Shown: positions 26,132 to 39,976, counted from the stretch's first letter. The stretch: DNA of 64,000 nucleotides from CBDFLA01 sp965248915 (GCA_965248915.1 OZ252216.1:2294001-2358000), one strand, 5' to 3'. Notes: generated by a model not told the origin, from the sequence alone. Made by a program: numbers and translations.

Positions 26132-26962
26132 CGGTTGCCGATCTACGCCAGGCTGTAATCCAGGTGCGCCAAAAGATTGGTACTTCCGAGCGGCGGACGT
26201 GCAGAACGATCGGCGTGGCACGGTCCACACAGCGTTATGAGGCAACAGCGGAAGATGATGACAGCCTGCGGCTGGCATTGATCCGACTGGCAAAGCAGTA
26301 CGGTCGTTATGGCTACAGGAAGATTGCCGCACTGCTTCGCGTTGAAGGCTGGAAGGTCAATCACAAGAAGGTAGAAAGGCTTTGGAGAGAAGAAGGTCTC
26401 CAGATGCCTCAGCGACACAAGAAACGCAAGCGGCTTTATCACAAGGATAGTTCGATCATCCGTCTCCGCCCGAAGTATCAGAACCATATCTGGAGCATCG
26501 ACTTCGTCCATGACAAAATGACCAATGACAGGTCGTTCAAGATGCTCACCGTGCTGGCCGAAGTCGACCCGTGAGGCCCTGTGCGTTGCAGTAAAGCCTC
26601 GAATGGGCAATGCAGAAGTTCTGGAGGCGCTTTACCCTCTCTTCCTGAAGCATGGGCGGCCAGAGTTCATCAGATCAGATAACGGTCCTGAGTTTATTGC
26701 GGCAAACTTCCAGACCTGGCTCACCAAGGTCGGGATCAAGCCTATCCGCATCTATCCAGGTTCACCGTGGGAGAACGGCTACAACGAGCGCTTCAACGGA
26801 ACCCTGCGCAGGGAAGTTCTCAAAGCCGAATGGTTCACATCAATCAAACAGGCTCAGGTCGTGATCGAAACCTGGCTGAAACAGTACAATCATATCCGCC
26901 CTCATCAAGCCCTGAACATGCGACCACCGGTGCCAGAAACTCTAGCTAGAAGTGGTACATAG
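26128..26962 (+). pseudogene. IS3-family orfB of copy 2, inactivated by a +1 frameshift
   Basis: The frame beginning 'LTVADLRQAVIQVRQKIG' runs through the first catalytic Asp ('IWSIDFVHDKM') and then stops at 26574. At the break, copy 1 has CTGGACGAGTACACCCGT and copy 2 has CTGGCCGAAGTCGACCCGT, one base longer. The rest of the domain, including the second Asp and the Glu, continues in another frame to 26962. Confidence 0.85.
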
Positions 26963-26977
26963 AATGGGGGCTTTACA

Positions 26978-27283
26978 TGGCTAACCGAGGAACAATTCCT
27001 TGGACAGATAAACGAGGCACACAGTTTGGATGACACGGAAGGAGTTGGGTCTCCGTACGAAAAAATGAAGCAACATGCATTGCAAATTGCAAGGAAAGTC
27101 GGTTGGGAGGGTGATATTCGAGAAGGTCCCTTCATTGCAGGACTACCAACAGACAAGGGTGGAGAAGACGGGAAGGTCATGATCGCATGGAAACAGGACA
27201 ACAATGGCGACACGTTTATCGTTTCACCGATTAGGTTGAAGTGGTTGGAAACAGGCGACTATGGCAAATGGATTGAGGGTTAA
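26978..27283 (+). pseudogene. Gene of unknown function, 5' end removed by IS copy 2
   Basis: An open frame starts right at the IS boundary with 'WLTEEQFLGQINEAHSLDD' and runs 101 codons ('MKQHALQIARKVGWEGDIRE', 'VMIAWKQDNNGDTFIVSP'). No family is recognised. A TTG at 27026 could start a shorter product of 85 aa. The 195 bases after it, up to the terminator at 27479, hold nothing I can identify. Confidence 0.5.
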
Positions 27284-27478
27284 ATTTCAAAGCGAGACAC
27301 AACCTGAATTCGCCAGACTAGTTGAGAACATTGCCTGAACCTGCATGCTTACCATGCGCCATTCATGTGCCTCACGACAGACGGCACCAAACAACACTTA
27401 CCGGTATTCAACAGTAAACTCAAAGACTTAGCAGTGATGAGTTTCGATCCTTGCGACTGACGGATTTGTGCAAACAAA

Positions 27479-27508
27479 AACCCCGTAACTCAATGAGTCT
27501 ACGGGGTT
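27479..27508 (-). terminator. Intrinsic terminator of the rRNA operon
   Basis: On the minus strand AACCCCGTA pairs with TACGGGGTT; the inner ACTC/GAGT extends the stem with one bulged G, and T residues follow (TTTTTG). It lies 4 bases after the tRNA-fMet 3' end. Confidence 0.85.
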
Positions 27509-27512
27509 ATTT

Positions 27513-27589
<77 letters not shown>

Positions 27590-27706
27590 CCAAGTTAAGG
27601 TCAGAGACCGAAAAGTCATAACGTTAAAGGGATGAATGTTCCGGTCACTGAAGTAACTGACATGCAAAAGAAGGATCCTTGCTCTGTTGACTGTCTCAAT
27701 TTCTCA

Positions 27707-27824
27707 TGCCTGGCGACGACCTACTCTCCCGTGGCTTAAGCCAGAGTACCATCGGCGCTGAGGGTTTTCACGTTCGAGTTCGGGATGGGATCGTGTGCAA
27801 GACCCTCGCCATAGCCACCAGGCA
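27707..27824 (-). rRNA. 5S ribosomal RNA
   Basis: About 118 bases. The ends TGCCTGGTGG and CGCCAGGCA pair, and the conserved 'CCCATCCCGAACTCG' loop is present. Ends are estimated from this pairing. Confidence 0.93.
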
Positions 27825-27904
27825 AGAGAAACTGAGACATTAGAACACGAATTTAGTCTGTATGGGTCTTAACCAACCTCATAAATCCAATAGAGGACAA
27901 GAGG

Positions 27905-30655
<2,751 letters not shown>

Positions 30656-31094
30656 TCGTCTTCAATTGGGTCCATGAGTGAACCCGATCGAAGTTCTTTA
30701 GTTAGTTTTTTTCCACGATCGATTTGTGAACAGACAATGTCTCGAAGGATGTTCGAAACAAGGCCCTTTACATTCACACATCAATCAGGAAAGACCAGAT
30801 TCCAAACAATGCGCACTTAAAACAGAAGCGCCACATCATCTGGATGTGTTCTAATGTCAACAGAACCTACCCAAAGTTTGTTCGCCACGTCTTAAGGATG
30901 GCAAACCGTTCAGGTAAATCCTTCTTTTACAATGTCATGTTTTCCAAGATCTCGTTGTGACGAGAAATTGAATACGCAAAATATCAAGCAACAGTGCCAG
31001 ATATCAGAAAATGACGCCGCCGAACCAGTCGGCGAATTCATTGTCTCATATCTGAAGTGTCTCATATCTGAAGAACTTGAGATGTCTTAGAGAA
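30656..31094 (-). other. Internal transcribed spacer between tRNA-Ala and 23S rRNA
   Basis: About 440 bases with no gene. It should hold the RNase III processing stem that brackets 23S rRNA; I could not fold it by eye. A short direct repeat 'GTCTCATATCTGAAG' occurs near 31043-31075. Confidence 0.6.
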
Positions 31095-31170
31095 TGGTGG
31101 AGCTGGACGGAATCGAACCGACGACCTCCTGCTTGCAAAGCAGGCGCTCTCCCAATTGAGCTACAGCCCC
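31095..31170 (-). tRNA. tRNA-Ala, anticodon TGC
   Basis: 76 bases with encoded CCA; acceptor GGGGCTG/CAGCTCC, anticodon loop TTTGCAA. Located in the 16S-23S spacer. Confidence 0.96.
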
Positions 31171-31241
31171 AATTCTCTTTGTCGCACTCATCCAAGTCGA
31201 CTTGAGGACTGTTAGACAATTTGTCCAAGCCTGGTCTCTGA

Positions 31242-31318
<77 letters not shown>

Positions 31319-31493
31319 TTCCAGAGGTCTTTGCTCAGATGCCAGGCATCAATTGGTATGAACCTGATTTCTGAACTCTGACATCTGAAAAAAGAAGAGA
31401 TATGAAGACGGCGAAGCCTAAATGTGAGGCCTGACTGGCCTCTTAATGTCTAATGAGAAGATTGAAGTTGGTAAAACCAAACTGTCTATCTTC

Positions 31494-32998
<1,505 letters not shown>

Positions 32999-33000
32999 AG

Positions 33001-33342
33001 TTGAGTTCGAAACCTTTGCTCGAATTACGCATAGTATTTTAAAACTTCATGAATTTCTTCACGGGTTCCTATCGATACGTAAGACGAACTTAGATCGAAA
33101 GACCCAAATATCCCAAAAGCCCGAAAGCTTCGGAGAAATCTAGGTCGGACCTCGCCGCCTACATATCTCTTCCAAACGAATCCACAATGTCAAAGAGCCT
33201 GCGTGCGCACCAATAACGCGGCAAATGCCACGACTCGGCTTACACCAAGTCCTGAAATCACCGAATTTTCGGGAACAGGTCAGCCAGTATAGCCGAACCG
33301 ACCTTACTCACGCAACTCCGGGCGCCGCCCGAAGTGGAGGCC
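33001..33342 (-). other. rRNA leader region
   Basis: About 340 bases between the rrn promoter and 16S, with no coding potential. It should carry the antitermination box A and the 16S processing stem; neither was resolved by eye. Confidence 0.5.
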
Positions 33343-33371
33343 CTTATATGGACAGGCCTGACCCCTGTCAA
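33343..33371 (-). promoter_or_regulatory. rRNA operon promoter
   Basis: Minus strand: TTGACA (33371-33366), a 17-base spacer, TATAAG (33348-33343). Just upstream is a run of T-rich DNA (plus-strand A-rich, 33371-33412) that fits an UP element. Perfect -35 and spacing mark a strong promoter; transcription should start near 33336. Confidence 0.8.
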
Positions 33372-33586
33372 CAAAGAAAAACACAAAAAAACGAGAAAAA
33401 ATAAGGGGCTACAAAGCCCGTTAAGATCTTGTTTACCAAAACCACCACATGAAGGATCTGTAAATTGACCCGACCGCAATATATGGGCACTTTCAGGGGA
33501 TCGTAATCCCTTTGTGGCATAAGGCTTTCGGGCCTTTCTTAGGGCTCAGAACCACGACCGCCAAAGAAAGGCCTCGCGCCCTCATT

Positions 33587-35143
33587 ATGTCCGGACCGAA
33601 GCTCCAAACAGCCTCCACAATCGCCCAAATCCCATCATTTCTTATGAGCGAGAGCGCCTTAGGGGCTCTAAGACCCCATAAAGAGCGCTTGGCTTTTGCA
33701 GCCGCCGGCCTGGGCCTGGGCGTTTTCCTGACAGCCACAATCGCTGGCGGCTTGTCAAAAATCGGATCACCAGCCGAAGAATCAACCAAATCAACGGCAC
33801 CTCCGATCGCCCTGTTAGAGCAACCGTCGTCTGTCGACACCGAACCAAGCATTCTAGCTAAGATCGATCGCACCGATGAGCGTGCAGCAACGTCGATGAA
33901 AGCAAGAGCAGCGGCTCTCGAAGCAGCCCGCACAAAAGCCGTCATTGCACAACCACGTGCACCACAATACAAAACAGCCGACCTAACTGTTGGGCGCGGC
34001 GATGTGCTGATGGAAATGCTTGTGGACGCCGGCGCCAATCGTCAGCAGGCGTATTATGCGATTGAATCACTCTCTGACATTTACAACCCACGCAAGCTTC
34101 GTGTTGGTCAATCGGTTGCTGTTACCTTCAAGCATCCAGTTGCGGAACTGGAGAGCGAAAGCAAACCTACGCCTGAGCTCTATGGTCTAGAAATCAAAAC
34201 GGATGTTGATCAGCGCGTGGTCGTTTCGCTCGGCCCGGAGGGAAGCTACCAAGCTGACAAAGTCATCACTGAACTGACAAACCAATATTCTCGTGCTGGC
34301 GGAACCATCGACAGCTCACTCTATTTGGCCGCTGTTGAAGCCGGTATCCCAGACGCTGTTATCGTCGAGCTGATTGGTATGTTCTCCTATGATATCGACT
34401 TTCAACGTGAGATCCGCAAAGGCGACGAGTTCGAAGTTTACTACACACGCCTCTATGATCCAGACGGAAATGCGGTGAAAACCGGCGACATCATGTTTGG
34501 CTCTATGACAGTGCAGGGCAAACAAAAAGGATATTACCGGTACACAACTCCGGACGATAAGATCGCCGATTACTATGATGACAAAGGACAAAGCGCCAAA
34601 AAGTTCCTGATGCGCACCCCTGTCAACGGCGCCCGTATTTCATCTCAATTCGGCAGGAGAAAACACCCGGTTCTCGGTTACAACAAGATGCACAAGGGAA
34701 CGGACTTCGCCGCCCCCACCGGAACACCCATCATGGCGGCCGGCAATGGCGTTGTCGAACGCGCAAGCAGATATGGCTCCTACGGCAACTATGTCCGCAT
34801 ACGTCATGCCAATGGCTATCAAACCGCTTACGCGCACATGTCCAAATATGGCCGGGGCATCAAAAAAGGGAAACGCGTCAAGCAGGGCGACATCGTTGGA
34901 TATGTTGGCGCAACCGGTCGCGTCACCGGCGCGCACCTTCACTATGAAGTCATGTTAAACGGCGACAAGGTCAACCCACTGAAGATCAAAGTCCCAACCG
35001 GTCGCAAACTCAAAGGCGACATCCTCGCGCAATTCAAATCTGAACACGTCCACCTCGACACGGAGATGGCAGCGCTGCCAGATTGGCGCACCGTTCGAAC
35101 TGCAAAAGCCGCTGAAGCAAAAGATTCATCATCGACGAACTAA
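33587..35143 (+). CDS. M23-family cell-wall metallopeptidase with LysM/OapA-like domain
   Basis: 518 aa from the ATG at 33587; a TTG at 33512 and an ATG at 33644 are alternatives, as none has a clear ribosome site. A membrane segment ('LAFAAAGLGLGVFLTATIAG') anchors it, facing the periplasm. 'VGRGDVLMEMLVDAGANRQQ' with 'NPRKLRVGQSVAVTF' is a LysM/OapA-type peptidoglycan-binding module. The M23 domain has 'HKGTDFAAPTGTPI' (His at about 369) and 'GAHLHYEVMLNG' (HxH at about 450). M23 enzymes cut peptide cross-links in peptidoglycan; some act as division or envelope hydrolases. It is divergent from the rRNA operon. Confidence 0.88.
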   Translation: MSGPKLQTASTIAQIPSFLMSESALGALRPHKERLAFAAAGLGLGVFLTATIAGGLSKIGSPAEESTKSTAPPIALLEQPSSVDTEPSILAKIDRTDERAATSMKARAAALEAARTKAVIAQPRAPQYKTADLTVGRGDVLMEMLVDAGANRQQAYYAIESLSDIYNPRKLRVGQSVAVTFKHPVAELESESKPTPELYGLEIKTDVDQRVVVSLGPEGSYQADKVITELTNQYSRAGGTIDSSLYLAAVEAGIPDAVIVELIGMFSYDIDFQREIRKGDEFEVYYTRLYDPDGNAVKTGDIMFGSMTVQGKQKGYYRYTTPDDKIADYYDDKGQSAKKFLMRTPVNGARISSQFGRRKHPVLGYNKMHKGTDFAAPTGTPIMAAGNGVVERASRYGSYGNYVRIRHANGYQTAYAHMSKYGRGIKKGKRVKQGDIVGYVGATGRVTGAHLHYEVMLNGDKVNPLKIKVPTGRKLKGDILAQFKSEHVHLDTEMAALPDWRTVRTAKAAEAKDSSSTN

Positions 35144-35316
35144 TTGGCGCATTCCTCACGGTTCAAGGAATTGAAGAAAAGTTCCGGCGACTTGGTAAGT
35201 CCTTATGCGCCACATGTGGAAGCAGAACACCCTCATTGTAGGCAACAAATTCTAAACACAACTAACTGGTTGGGAATCCCGCCGCACTCTGATAGCCTCT
35301 TTACGAGTGTTTTGTA

Positions 35317-36426
35317 TTGGGGGTTTTCATAATTGCCTGGGCACGCATATCGTTCTTGATCGCTTTGGCCTGTGCAGGTTCAACGCACGCTTTCGCGGCA
35401 GACGCAGAGACAACTGATGTCGAAGTGCTTGAGAGAGGCACTTATGCGGTACCTATTGATCGAACCCACCCAAAATACCCGAACAAAGCCGCGAGCAAGT
35501 GGATCGAAGGATATGTTGTACTCAGTTTTGTGGTTCAAGAAGATGGCACCGTAGGTGAAATAAAGGTCCTAGATGCCGTACCGAAAGGATACTTTGAGAA
35601 TCCGGCAAGAAGGTCCGTTCAGAAATGGATTTATGAGCCAGCCACGCAAGACGGAAAACCGATCGTCCAGGCGAAAACGAAAGTGCTACTTTCATTCCAA
35701 TTAGGAGGGCGCCCAATCGGGGCTTCTGGTCGCTTCATCAAGCATTACAAACGTGCTTTCAAAGCACTGGAAGTCGACGACCTCGATCTCGCAATGTTGG
35801 AACTAGATGAAATTGAGAAAAAGGAGCTCAAGGGTCTATATGAGGTCTACTATCTCCATCTCCTGAAAGCTCACATAAAGATCGCAGAAGACAATTCGCG
35901 CGAAGCAATTTGGTACCTCATCAGAGCCACAAGAAGTTCCAATGGCGCCATTGAAGAAGCGACGTACTTGAAGGCCCTAGGATTGCTCTACGCGCTTCAA
36001 ATTGAAGACAGCCAACTCGTAGAAGCGCTTTCCACATACGAAAAATTAGTGGAGAGTGAAAGCCTTGAGGCCAACGATCCAATTCACAAGCATGCTCAGG
36101 AGGTTCGAACAGCACTTGACAGCATGAAACCTTTGGTCGTCGCCGGAAAACTAGATGAAGCGTGTTCGGAATGTGAAAAACCGGATTTGTTACAATGGAC
36201 CTACACTCTGTATCGTGATGCTTTCACTTTCGAAACCATCTCCGGACGAATTGATTGGTTTGAACTTTATTGTGGTTATCATTGGGCAAAAATCAAATTC
36301 GAACCCGAGCTCGCGTGGAAACTGAGTGAAAATTGGGGCAAATGTGATCTCTATGTCTACGGGAAATCAGGAACAATATTTAGACTGATCGAAGAATGGC
36401 AGACCGCAAACCACAACAGCAATTAG
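35317..36426 (+). CDS. Exported protein with N-terminal TonB_C domain and helical C-terminal region
   Basis: 369 aa from a TTG start (no ATG is available before the signal peptide). Residues about 8-28 are a signal peptide ending AFA. Residues about 45-135 are a TonB C-terminal-type domain: 'HPKYPNKAASKWIEGYVVLS', 'VVQEDGTVGEIKVLDAVPKG' and 'FENPARRSVQKWIYEPA'. The rest (about 150-369) is helical and TPR/SEL1-like ('YEVYYLHLLKAHIKIAEDNS'), with paired cysteines near 'CSECEKPD' and in 'ELYCGYHW'. It lacks the membrane anchor and Pro-rich linker of true TonB. Partner and role are unknown. Confidence 0.65.
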   Translation: MGVFIIAWARISFLIALACAGSTHAFAADAETTDVEVLERGTYAVPIDRTHPKYPNKAASKWIEGYVVLSFVVQEDGTVGEIKVLDAVPKGYFENPARRSVQKWIYEPATQDGKPIVQAKTKVLLSFQLGGRPIGASGRFIKHYKRAFKALEVDDLDLAMLELDEIEKKELKGLYEVYYLHLLKAHIKIAEDNSREAIWYLIRATRSSNGAIEEATYLKALGLLYALQIEDSQLVEALSTYEKLVESESLEANDPIHKHAQEVRTALDSMKPLVVAGKLDEACSECEKPDLLQWTYTLYRDAFTFETISGRIDWFELYCGYHWAKIKFEPELAWKLSENWGKCDLYVYGKSGTIFRLIEEWQTANHNSN

Positions 36427-36432
36427 TGACCA

Positions 36433-38328
36433 CTAGGGCTCTACAATATTGAAGAACACCTCGAAGTCATCGAGCAGCGCGTAGAGCTGTTTCAGTTTTT
36501 CGACGTCGCCGTCAACTTGAACGCGACCATCGCCAATCGCATCATCGAATGTCACGAGGTCTGCAGAGACTTCGTTCCACACAGCCCGGTCCATTGTAAC
36601 CGTTGCATGCGCTCCTTCGACCATCGACCCCATGGTGTAATTCAAGACTGAGTTGTCGACGGTCACCCCGATCACTTCATCGACATCTGGGTAGACAAAA
36701 TTCAACTTGAAAGTTCGCCCATCAGCCTTCGGCCCGTTCAAACGCACGGCCAGGACATCAAAGAACAAGTCGATGGGCACCGCCTTGATCGTGTCGAGAC
36801 TGCCAAGGGAAACTTTGATGTCGATCTTGGGCGCCCCTTGCCTGAGCTCCTGCGCACCGGTGAGGTAGAAATCCCGCCACGGTCCACTCTCAGCTTGGTA
36901 TCCCATCTGATCGTACGCGTCCGCCAGAAGCGCCTTTGCCTTCTCGTGGCCGGGATCGGCAAACACCACATGATTGAGAACCTGTGCCACCCAGCGATAG
37001 TCGCCTTCCTCAAAAGACACCTTTGCCTTTTTTACAATGGCATCGGCCCCACCCATGAAATCCACATACTTTTTCGCCGCCACTTCCGGCGGATGCGCAT
37101 GTAAGTTCGCTGGATTTCCATCAAACCATCCAAAGTAGAGTTGGTAGATGGCTTTTACATTGTGATTGACGGTGCCGTAGTAATCACGGTTCGCAAAGAC
37201 GCAAGCCAAACTATCTGGCAGCTCGATCTCCTCGGCGATCTCAAGCGGCGTCATCCCGTGATTAGCGAGACGTAATGTCTCATCGTGCAGGTATTTGTAG
37301 AGATCACGTTGCAGACTAAGAAACTCTTGAACCTTGCCCTGCCCCCAAACCGGCCAATGGTGGGAAGCAAAGACAACTTCCGCATCGTTGAAGAGCCCCA
37401 TGAGTTCGTGAATGTACTTCGCCCAGGCAAGCGCATCGCGAACCTTCGCACCGCGCGGAGTATACACATTGTGCAAAATATGCGTCACCACCTCCGACGT
37501 ACACAGAGCTTTGAAATCCGGAAAATAGAACATCATTTCCGAGGGCGCTTCAGCATCCGGCGTATATTGAAACTGGATGCGCACCCCATCGACAATGCGC
37601 TCTTCCCCCGTCGCGCGGACAATATCGTTAGGCGCCACCAGACCAATCGCCCCGCCAGCATTGCCAGGACCAAGCCCCACATCCACGTGACCCAGTGGCC
37701 CCAATGGCAGCAACAATCCGTACATGTATGTCGCCCGCCGACGCATCGTGGCTCCAGCCACGAGGTTTTCGCTGACCGCTTCACGCAAAAATCCATCTGG
37801 GGCGATGATGGGAACGTTGCGTGCGACCGCATCTTCTTCGGTGATGATCCCTCGCGACCCGCCGTAGTGGTCCACATGAGAATGGGTATAGATCACCCCT
37901 GTGACCGCGCGTTCTCCCAGTTGATCGTTCGCAAGCTTCAGCGACGCAGTAGCAATATCCGCCGTCATGCCGGTATCGATCACCACCCACCCAGTGTCGC
38001 CTTCAACGAAGGTGATGTTCGCAAGGTCATAGCCACGCACTTGGTAAATCCGATCCCTGACTTTGAAGAGACCATGAATGTTGTTGAGTTGCGCTTGCCG
38101 CCAAAGTGACGGGTTCACACTGTCTGGACAATCACCGAGAACGGCCTTGCGAGCGTCAATATCCCAAACAGGTTGACCGCCCAATCCTGGAACTTGGCTA
38201 CTCGGCCATGACGCCATATGTCCACGCTTCGCGTTCTCAAAATCTGTCTGATCATCAAAGGGAAGTTTGTCTCGAATGACCTTATGCGCAGCGTGCGTTG
38301 CCTCAGTCACTTTTGTCTCGTCGGCCAT
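36433..38328 (-). CDS. Alkyl sulfatase, SdsA-like (MBL fold plus SCP2-like domain)
   Basis: 631 aa, the usual length. The metal motif THSHVDHYGG gives H149, H151, D153 and H154; 'LCTSEVVTHILHNVYTPRG' and 'FASHHWPVWGQGKVQEFL' hold further ligands. The middle 'PEVAAKKYVDFMGGADAIVK' is the alkyl-sulfatase dimerisation domain, and the last about 120 residues form an SCP2-like lipid-binding domain. Such enzymes hydrolyse primary or secondary alkyl sulfates such as SDS. No clear signal peptide is present. The ATG has a perfect GGGAGGA site. Confidence 0.9.
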   Translation of the reverse strand: MADETKVTEATHAAHKVIRDKLPFDDQTDFENAKRGHMASWPSSQVPGLGGQPVWDIDARKAVLGDCPDSVNPSLWRQAQLNNIHGLFKVRDRIYQVRGYDLANITFVEGDTGWVVIDTGMTADIATASLKLANDQLGERAVTGVIYTHSHVDHYGGSRGIITEEDAVARNVPIIAPDGFLREAVSENLVAGATMRRRATYMYGLLLPLGPLGHVDVGLGPGNAGGAIGLVAPNDIVRATGEERIVDGVRIQFQYTPDAEAPSEMMFYFPDFKALCTSEVVTHILHNVYTPRGAKVRDALAWAKYIHELMGLFNDAEVVFASHHWPVWGQGKVQEFLSLQRDLYKYLHDETLRLANHGMTPLEIAEEIELPDSLACVFANRDYYGTVNHNVKAIYQLYFGWFDGNPANLHAHPPEVAAKKYVDFMGGADAIVKKAKVSFEEGDYRWVAQVLNHVVFADPGHEKAKALLADAYDQMGYQAESGPWRDFYLTGAQELRQGAPKIDIKVSLGSLDTIKAVPIDLFFDVLAVRLNGPKADGRTFKLNFVYPDVDEVIGVTVDNSVLNYTMGSMVEGAHATVTMDRAVWNEVSADLVTFDDAIGDGRVQVDGDVEKLKQLYALLDDFEVFFNIVEP

Positions 38329-38469
38329 ATCGGTCCTCCCTTAGGGCTTATTGTTGGGCGACAGCATAAGCGACTTTCGCTGACCTCGCCAAGACTCTCC
38401 AGCAAGGTCAGGGCCGCTTTGGCAATTCAAACCAACCTCCGGTACAATAAGGGATGGCTGGCACAGTAA

Positions 38470-39018
38470 ATGACTGAGGATTGCAAATATCGAGGCGCAT
38501 TGACCCTCGGTGCAACTGGCATGTTGAAAGGCGCGCTCACCCACATTTCGGAGCGCACGCAGACATGTTGGGTCCTTTCTCGCCAAGGCCAGAATTTCAT
38601 CGCAGATAATCCTCACCAGAGTGCCAAAGGCCTCGCAATCGACTACAGCGACCCAACCGCTTTCTGGCGCGCATTCGACGACAGAATCAATGTCGCTGAC
38701 CTCGAACTGGCGCTCCTCTGGGTCCATGATCACGGCAAGCCGGTCTTGATTGAGCTTCTCAGGCGCCTCACATCACACAACGTCAAAACCATTCATGTAT
38801 CGGGCAGCGCCACAGGCAATCCTGCCAAACAGATGGAGCGGGTCGGACAATACATCGATCCAACAACAGGCGCGCTGTACATCCCCGTCGTGCTGGGGGC
38901 CATGAAAACACCAAATGGCCAACGTTGGCTCACCCACGAAGAGATCTCGCAAGGAGCAATTCGGGCCATCGAAACCAATGAGCCGCAAATGGTTGGTACC
39001 CAGCTCTCATTCGACTGA
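38470..39018 (+). CDS. Rossmann-fold SDR-like protein of unknown function
   Basis: 182 aa. 'GALTLGATGMLKGALTHISE' is a nucleotide-binding beta-alpha start, and 'LELALLWVHDHGKPVLIELL' with 'VKTIHVSGSATGNPAK' follows the SDR layout, but no YxxxK catalytic pair is seen. It is also short for an active SDR, so it may bind a nucleotide without oxidoreductase activity. It is divergent from the alkylsulfatase gene (141 bases between them). Confidence 0.6.
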   Translation: MTEDCKYRGALTLGATGMLKGALTHISERTQTCWVLSRQGQNFIADNPHQSAKGLAIDYSDPTAFWRAFDDRINVADLELALLWVHDHGKPVLIELLRRLTSHNVKTIHVSGSATGNPAKQMERVGQYIDPTTGALYIPVVLGAMKTPNGQRWLTHEEISQGAIRAIETNEPQMVGTQLSFD

Positions 39019-39206
39019 ATCTCCCCCATACCTAGCAAAGTTGAACAATCCTCAATACTCTACTTGGAGTGCTCTCCACCTTGAGATAGAGTCAACAAAG
39101 GAGAAGACAAATAGCGCGAGGTTTTTCTCAAAGCAATTTTCATTCTTGTGAAGCAGTCCCCGAAAAGCTGCCAGCATAAAGGCAGTCGCGCGAAGAGGTT
39201 AATAAT

Positions 39207-39857
39207 ATGATTTATCTTCATGTTTTCGATGAAAAGAATGAATTCTACACGAATGTTCGACTCAGGCCGGACCTGAATTTTGACACTGGTGAAAGGATCG
39301 ACCCTACTCTTTCAGACCAGATTTCTGCGTTTCTCCAGATTTATCGGCTTCAGAATTCAACAGTCGCATTCGAGCAAACCGTTGGTTCTTACAAAATGTT
39401 CTCTTGGGAAGCCAAGGAGTTGCCACCAAACATCATTTTCTCCGAGATCGATTCTCCCCGTATCGTGTTCGCCATTTGCGCTAAAAATGAAAAGGAGCAA
39501 GCAATTCGAATGCGTCTTCAAATCATGAATAGTTCAAGACAAGAAGAAGACTTTAAAAATTGGCTATCAGAGATCAAAGACCTTGGTCCCACAGAAAATG
39601 AAAGTGTCACCATTACTGGCGGGACATTCATTAATACCGCAATCTCGAATAAGGACGTATCTAATGAGAGCACAATTAGCGTTAGCCACGTAGGTGACCT
39701 CGCACCCGAATCGAACAATGGTTTGCAGAAGTCAACCAAAGACCATCCGGAGAACAACGTCAATAAAATAGCTGACCTTGTTGTTAATGTCTCACGGCGA
39801 TTCGAAAAATTGTTTCAAGCTATCAGGTCCATCGGCAAATTGTTGGGAATTACATGA
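39207..39857 (+). CDS. Hypothetical protein, no recognised family
   Basis: 216 aa with GAGG upstream of the ATG. The first about 110 residues look like a mixed alpha/beta domain ('MIYLHVFDEKNEFYTNVRLR', 'SPRIVFAICAKNEKEQAIRM'). Then comes a Ser/Thr/Asn-rich strand-like stretch ('VTITGGTFINTAISNKDVSN') and a basic helical tail ('VNVSRRFEKLFQAIRSIGKL'). The AT content is higher than in the neighbours, suggesting acquired DNA. Confidence 0.5.
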   Translation: MIYLHVFDEKNEFYTNVRLRPDLNFDTGERIDPTLSDQISAFLQIYRLQNSTVAFEQTVGSYKMFSWEAKELPPNIIFSEIDSPRIVFAICAKNEKEQAIRMRLQIMNSSRQEEDFKNWLSEIKDLGPTENESVTITGGTFINTAISNKDVSNESTISVSHVGDLAPESNNGLQKSTKDHPENNVNKIADLVVNVSRRFEKLFQAIRSIGKLLGIT

Positions 39858-39919
39858 CGTCATCGCAATAGGGCATGTCGGACAAATACTTTGTATTGAC
39901 TGAATTCATGGTGCTATTG

Positions 39920-39943
39920 AACAATAAACTCTTGATTATTGTT
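39920..39943. terminator. Inverted repeat between the hypothetical gene and clpB
   Basis: AACAATAA (39920-39927) pairs perfectly with TTATTGTT (39936-39943). It is AT-rich and lies between two convergent gene ends, where a terminator would be expected, but the stem is weak. Confidence 0.3.
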
Positions 39944-39976
39944 GAAAGTGTTTGAAATCCGGACTAGCGGAAATCT

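Larger units (their letters stand above)
25778..26977 (+). mobile_element. IS3-family insertion sequence, copy 2, full length with a frameshift (1200 bp)
   Basis: Left end TGTCCTGCCCCCC, right end GGGGGCTTTACA, as in copy 1 and in the same orientation. It carries orfA (25844-26131) and orfB in the -1 frame, the standard IS3 arrangement. Flanking bases (AAG and TGG) show no target duplication, pointing to later rearrangement. One extra base in orfB near 26557-26570 breaks the transposase. Confidence 0.92.

Noticed and set aside
23244..26980. A functional composite transposon made of the two IS copies
   Set aside because: Outer flanks (TTT and TGG) do not match as a target duplication, both copies are damaged, and the carried genes are truncated.
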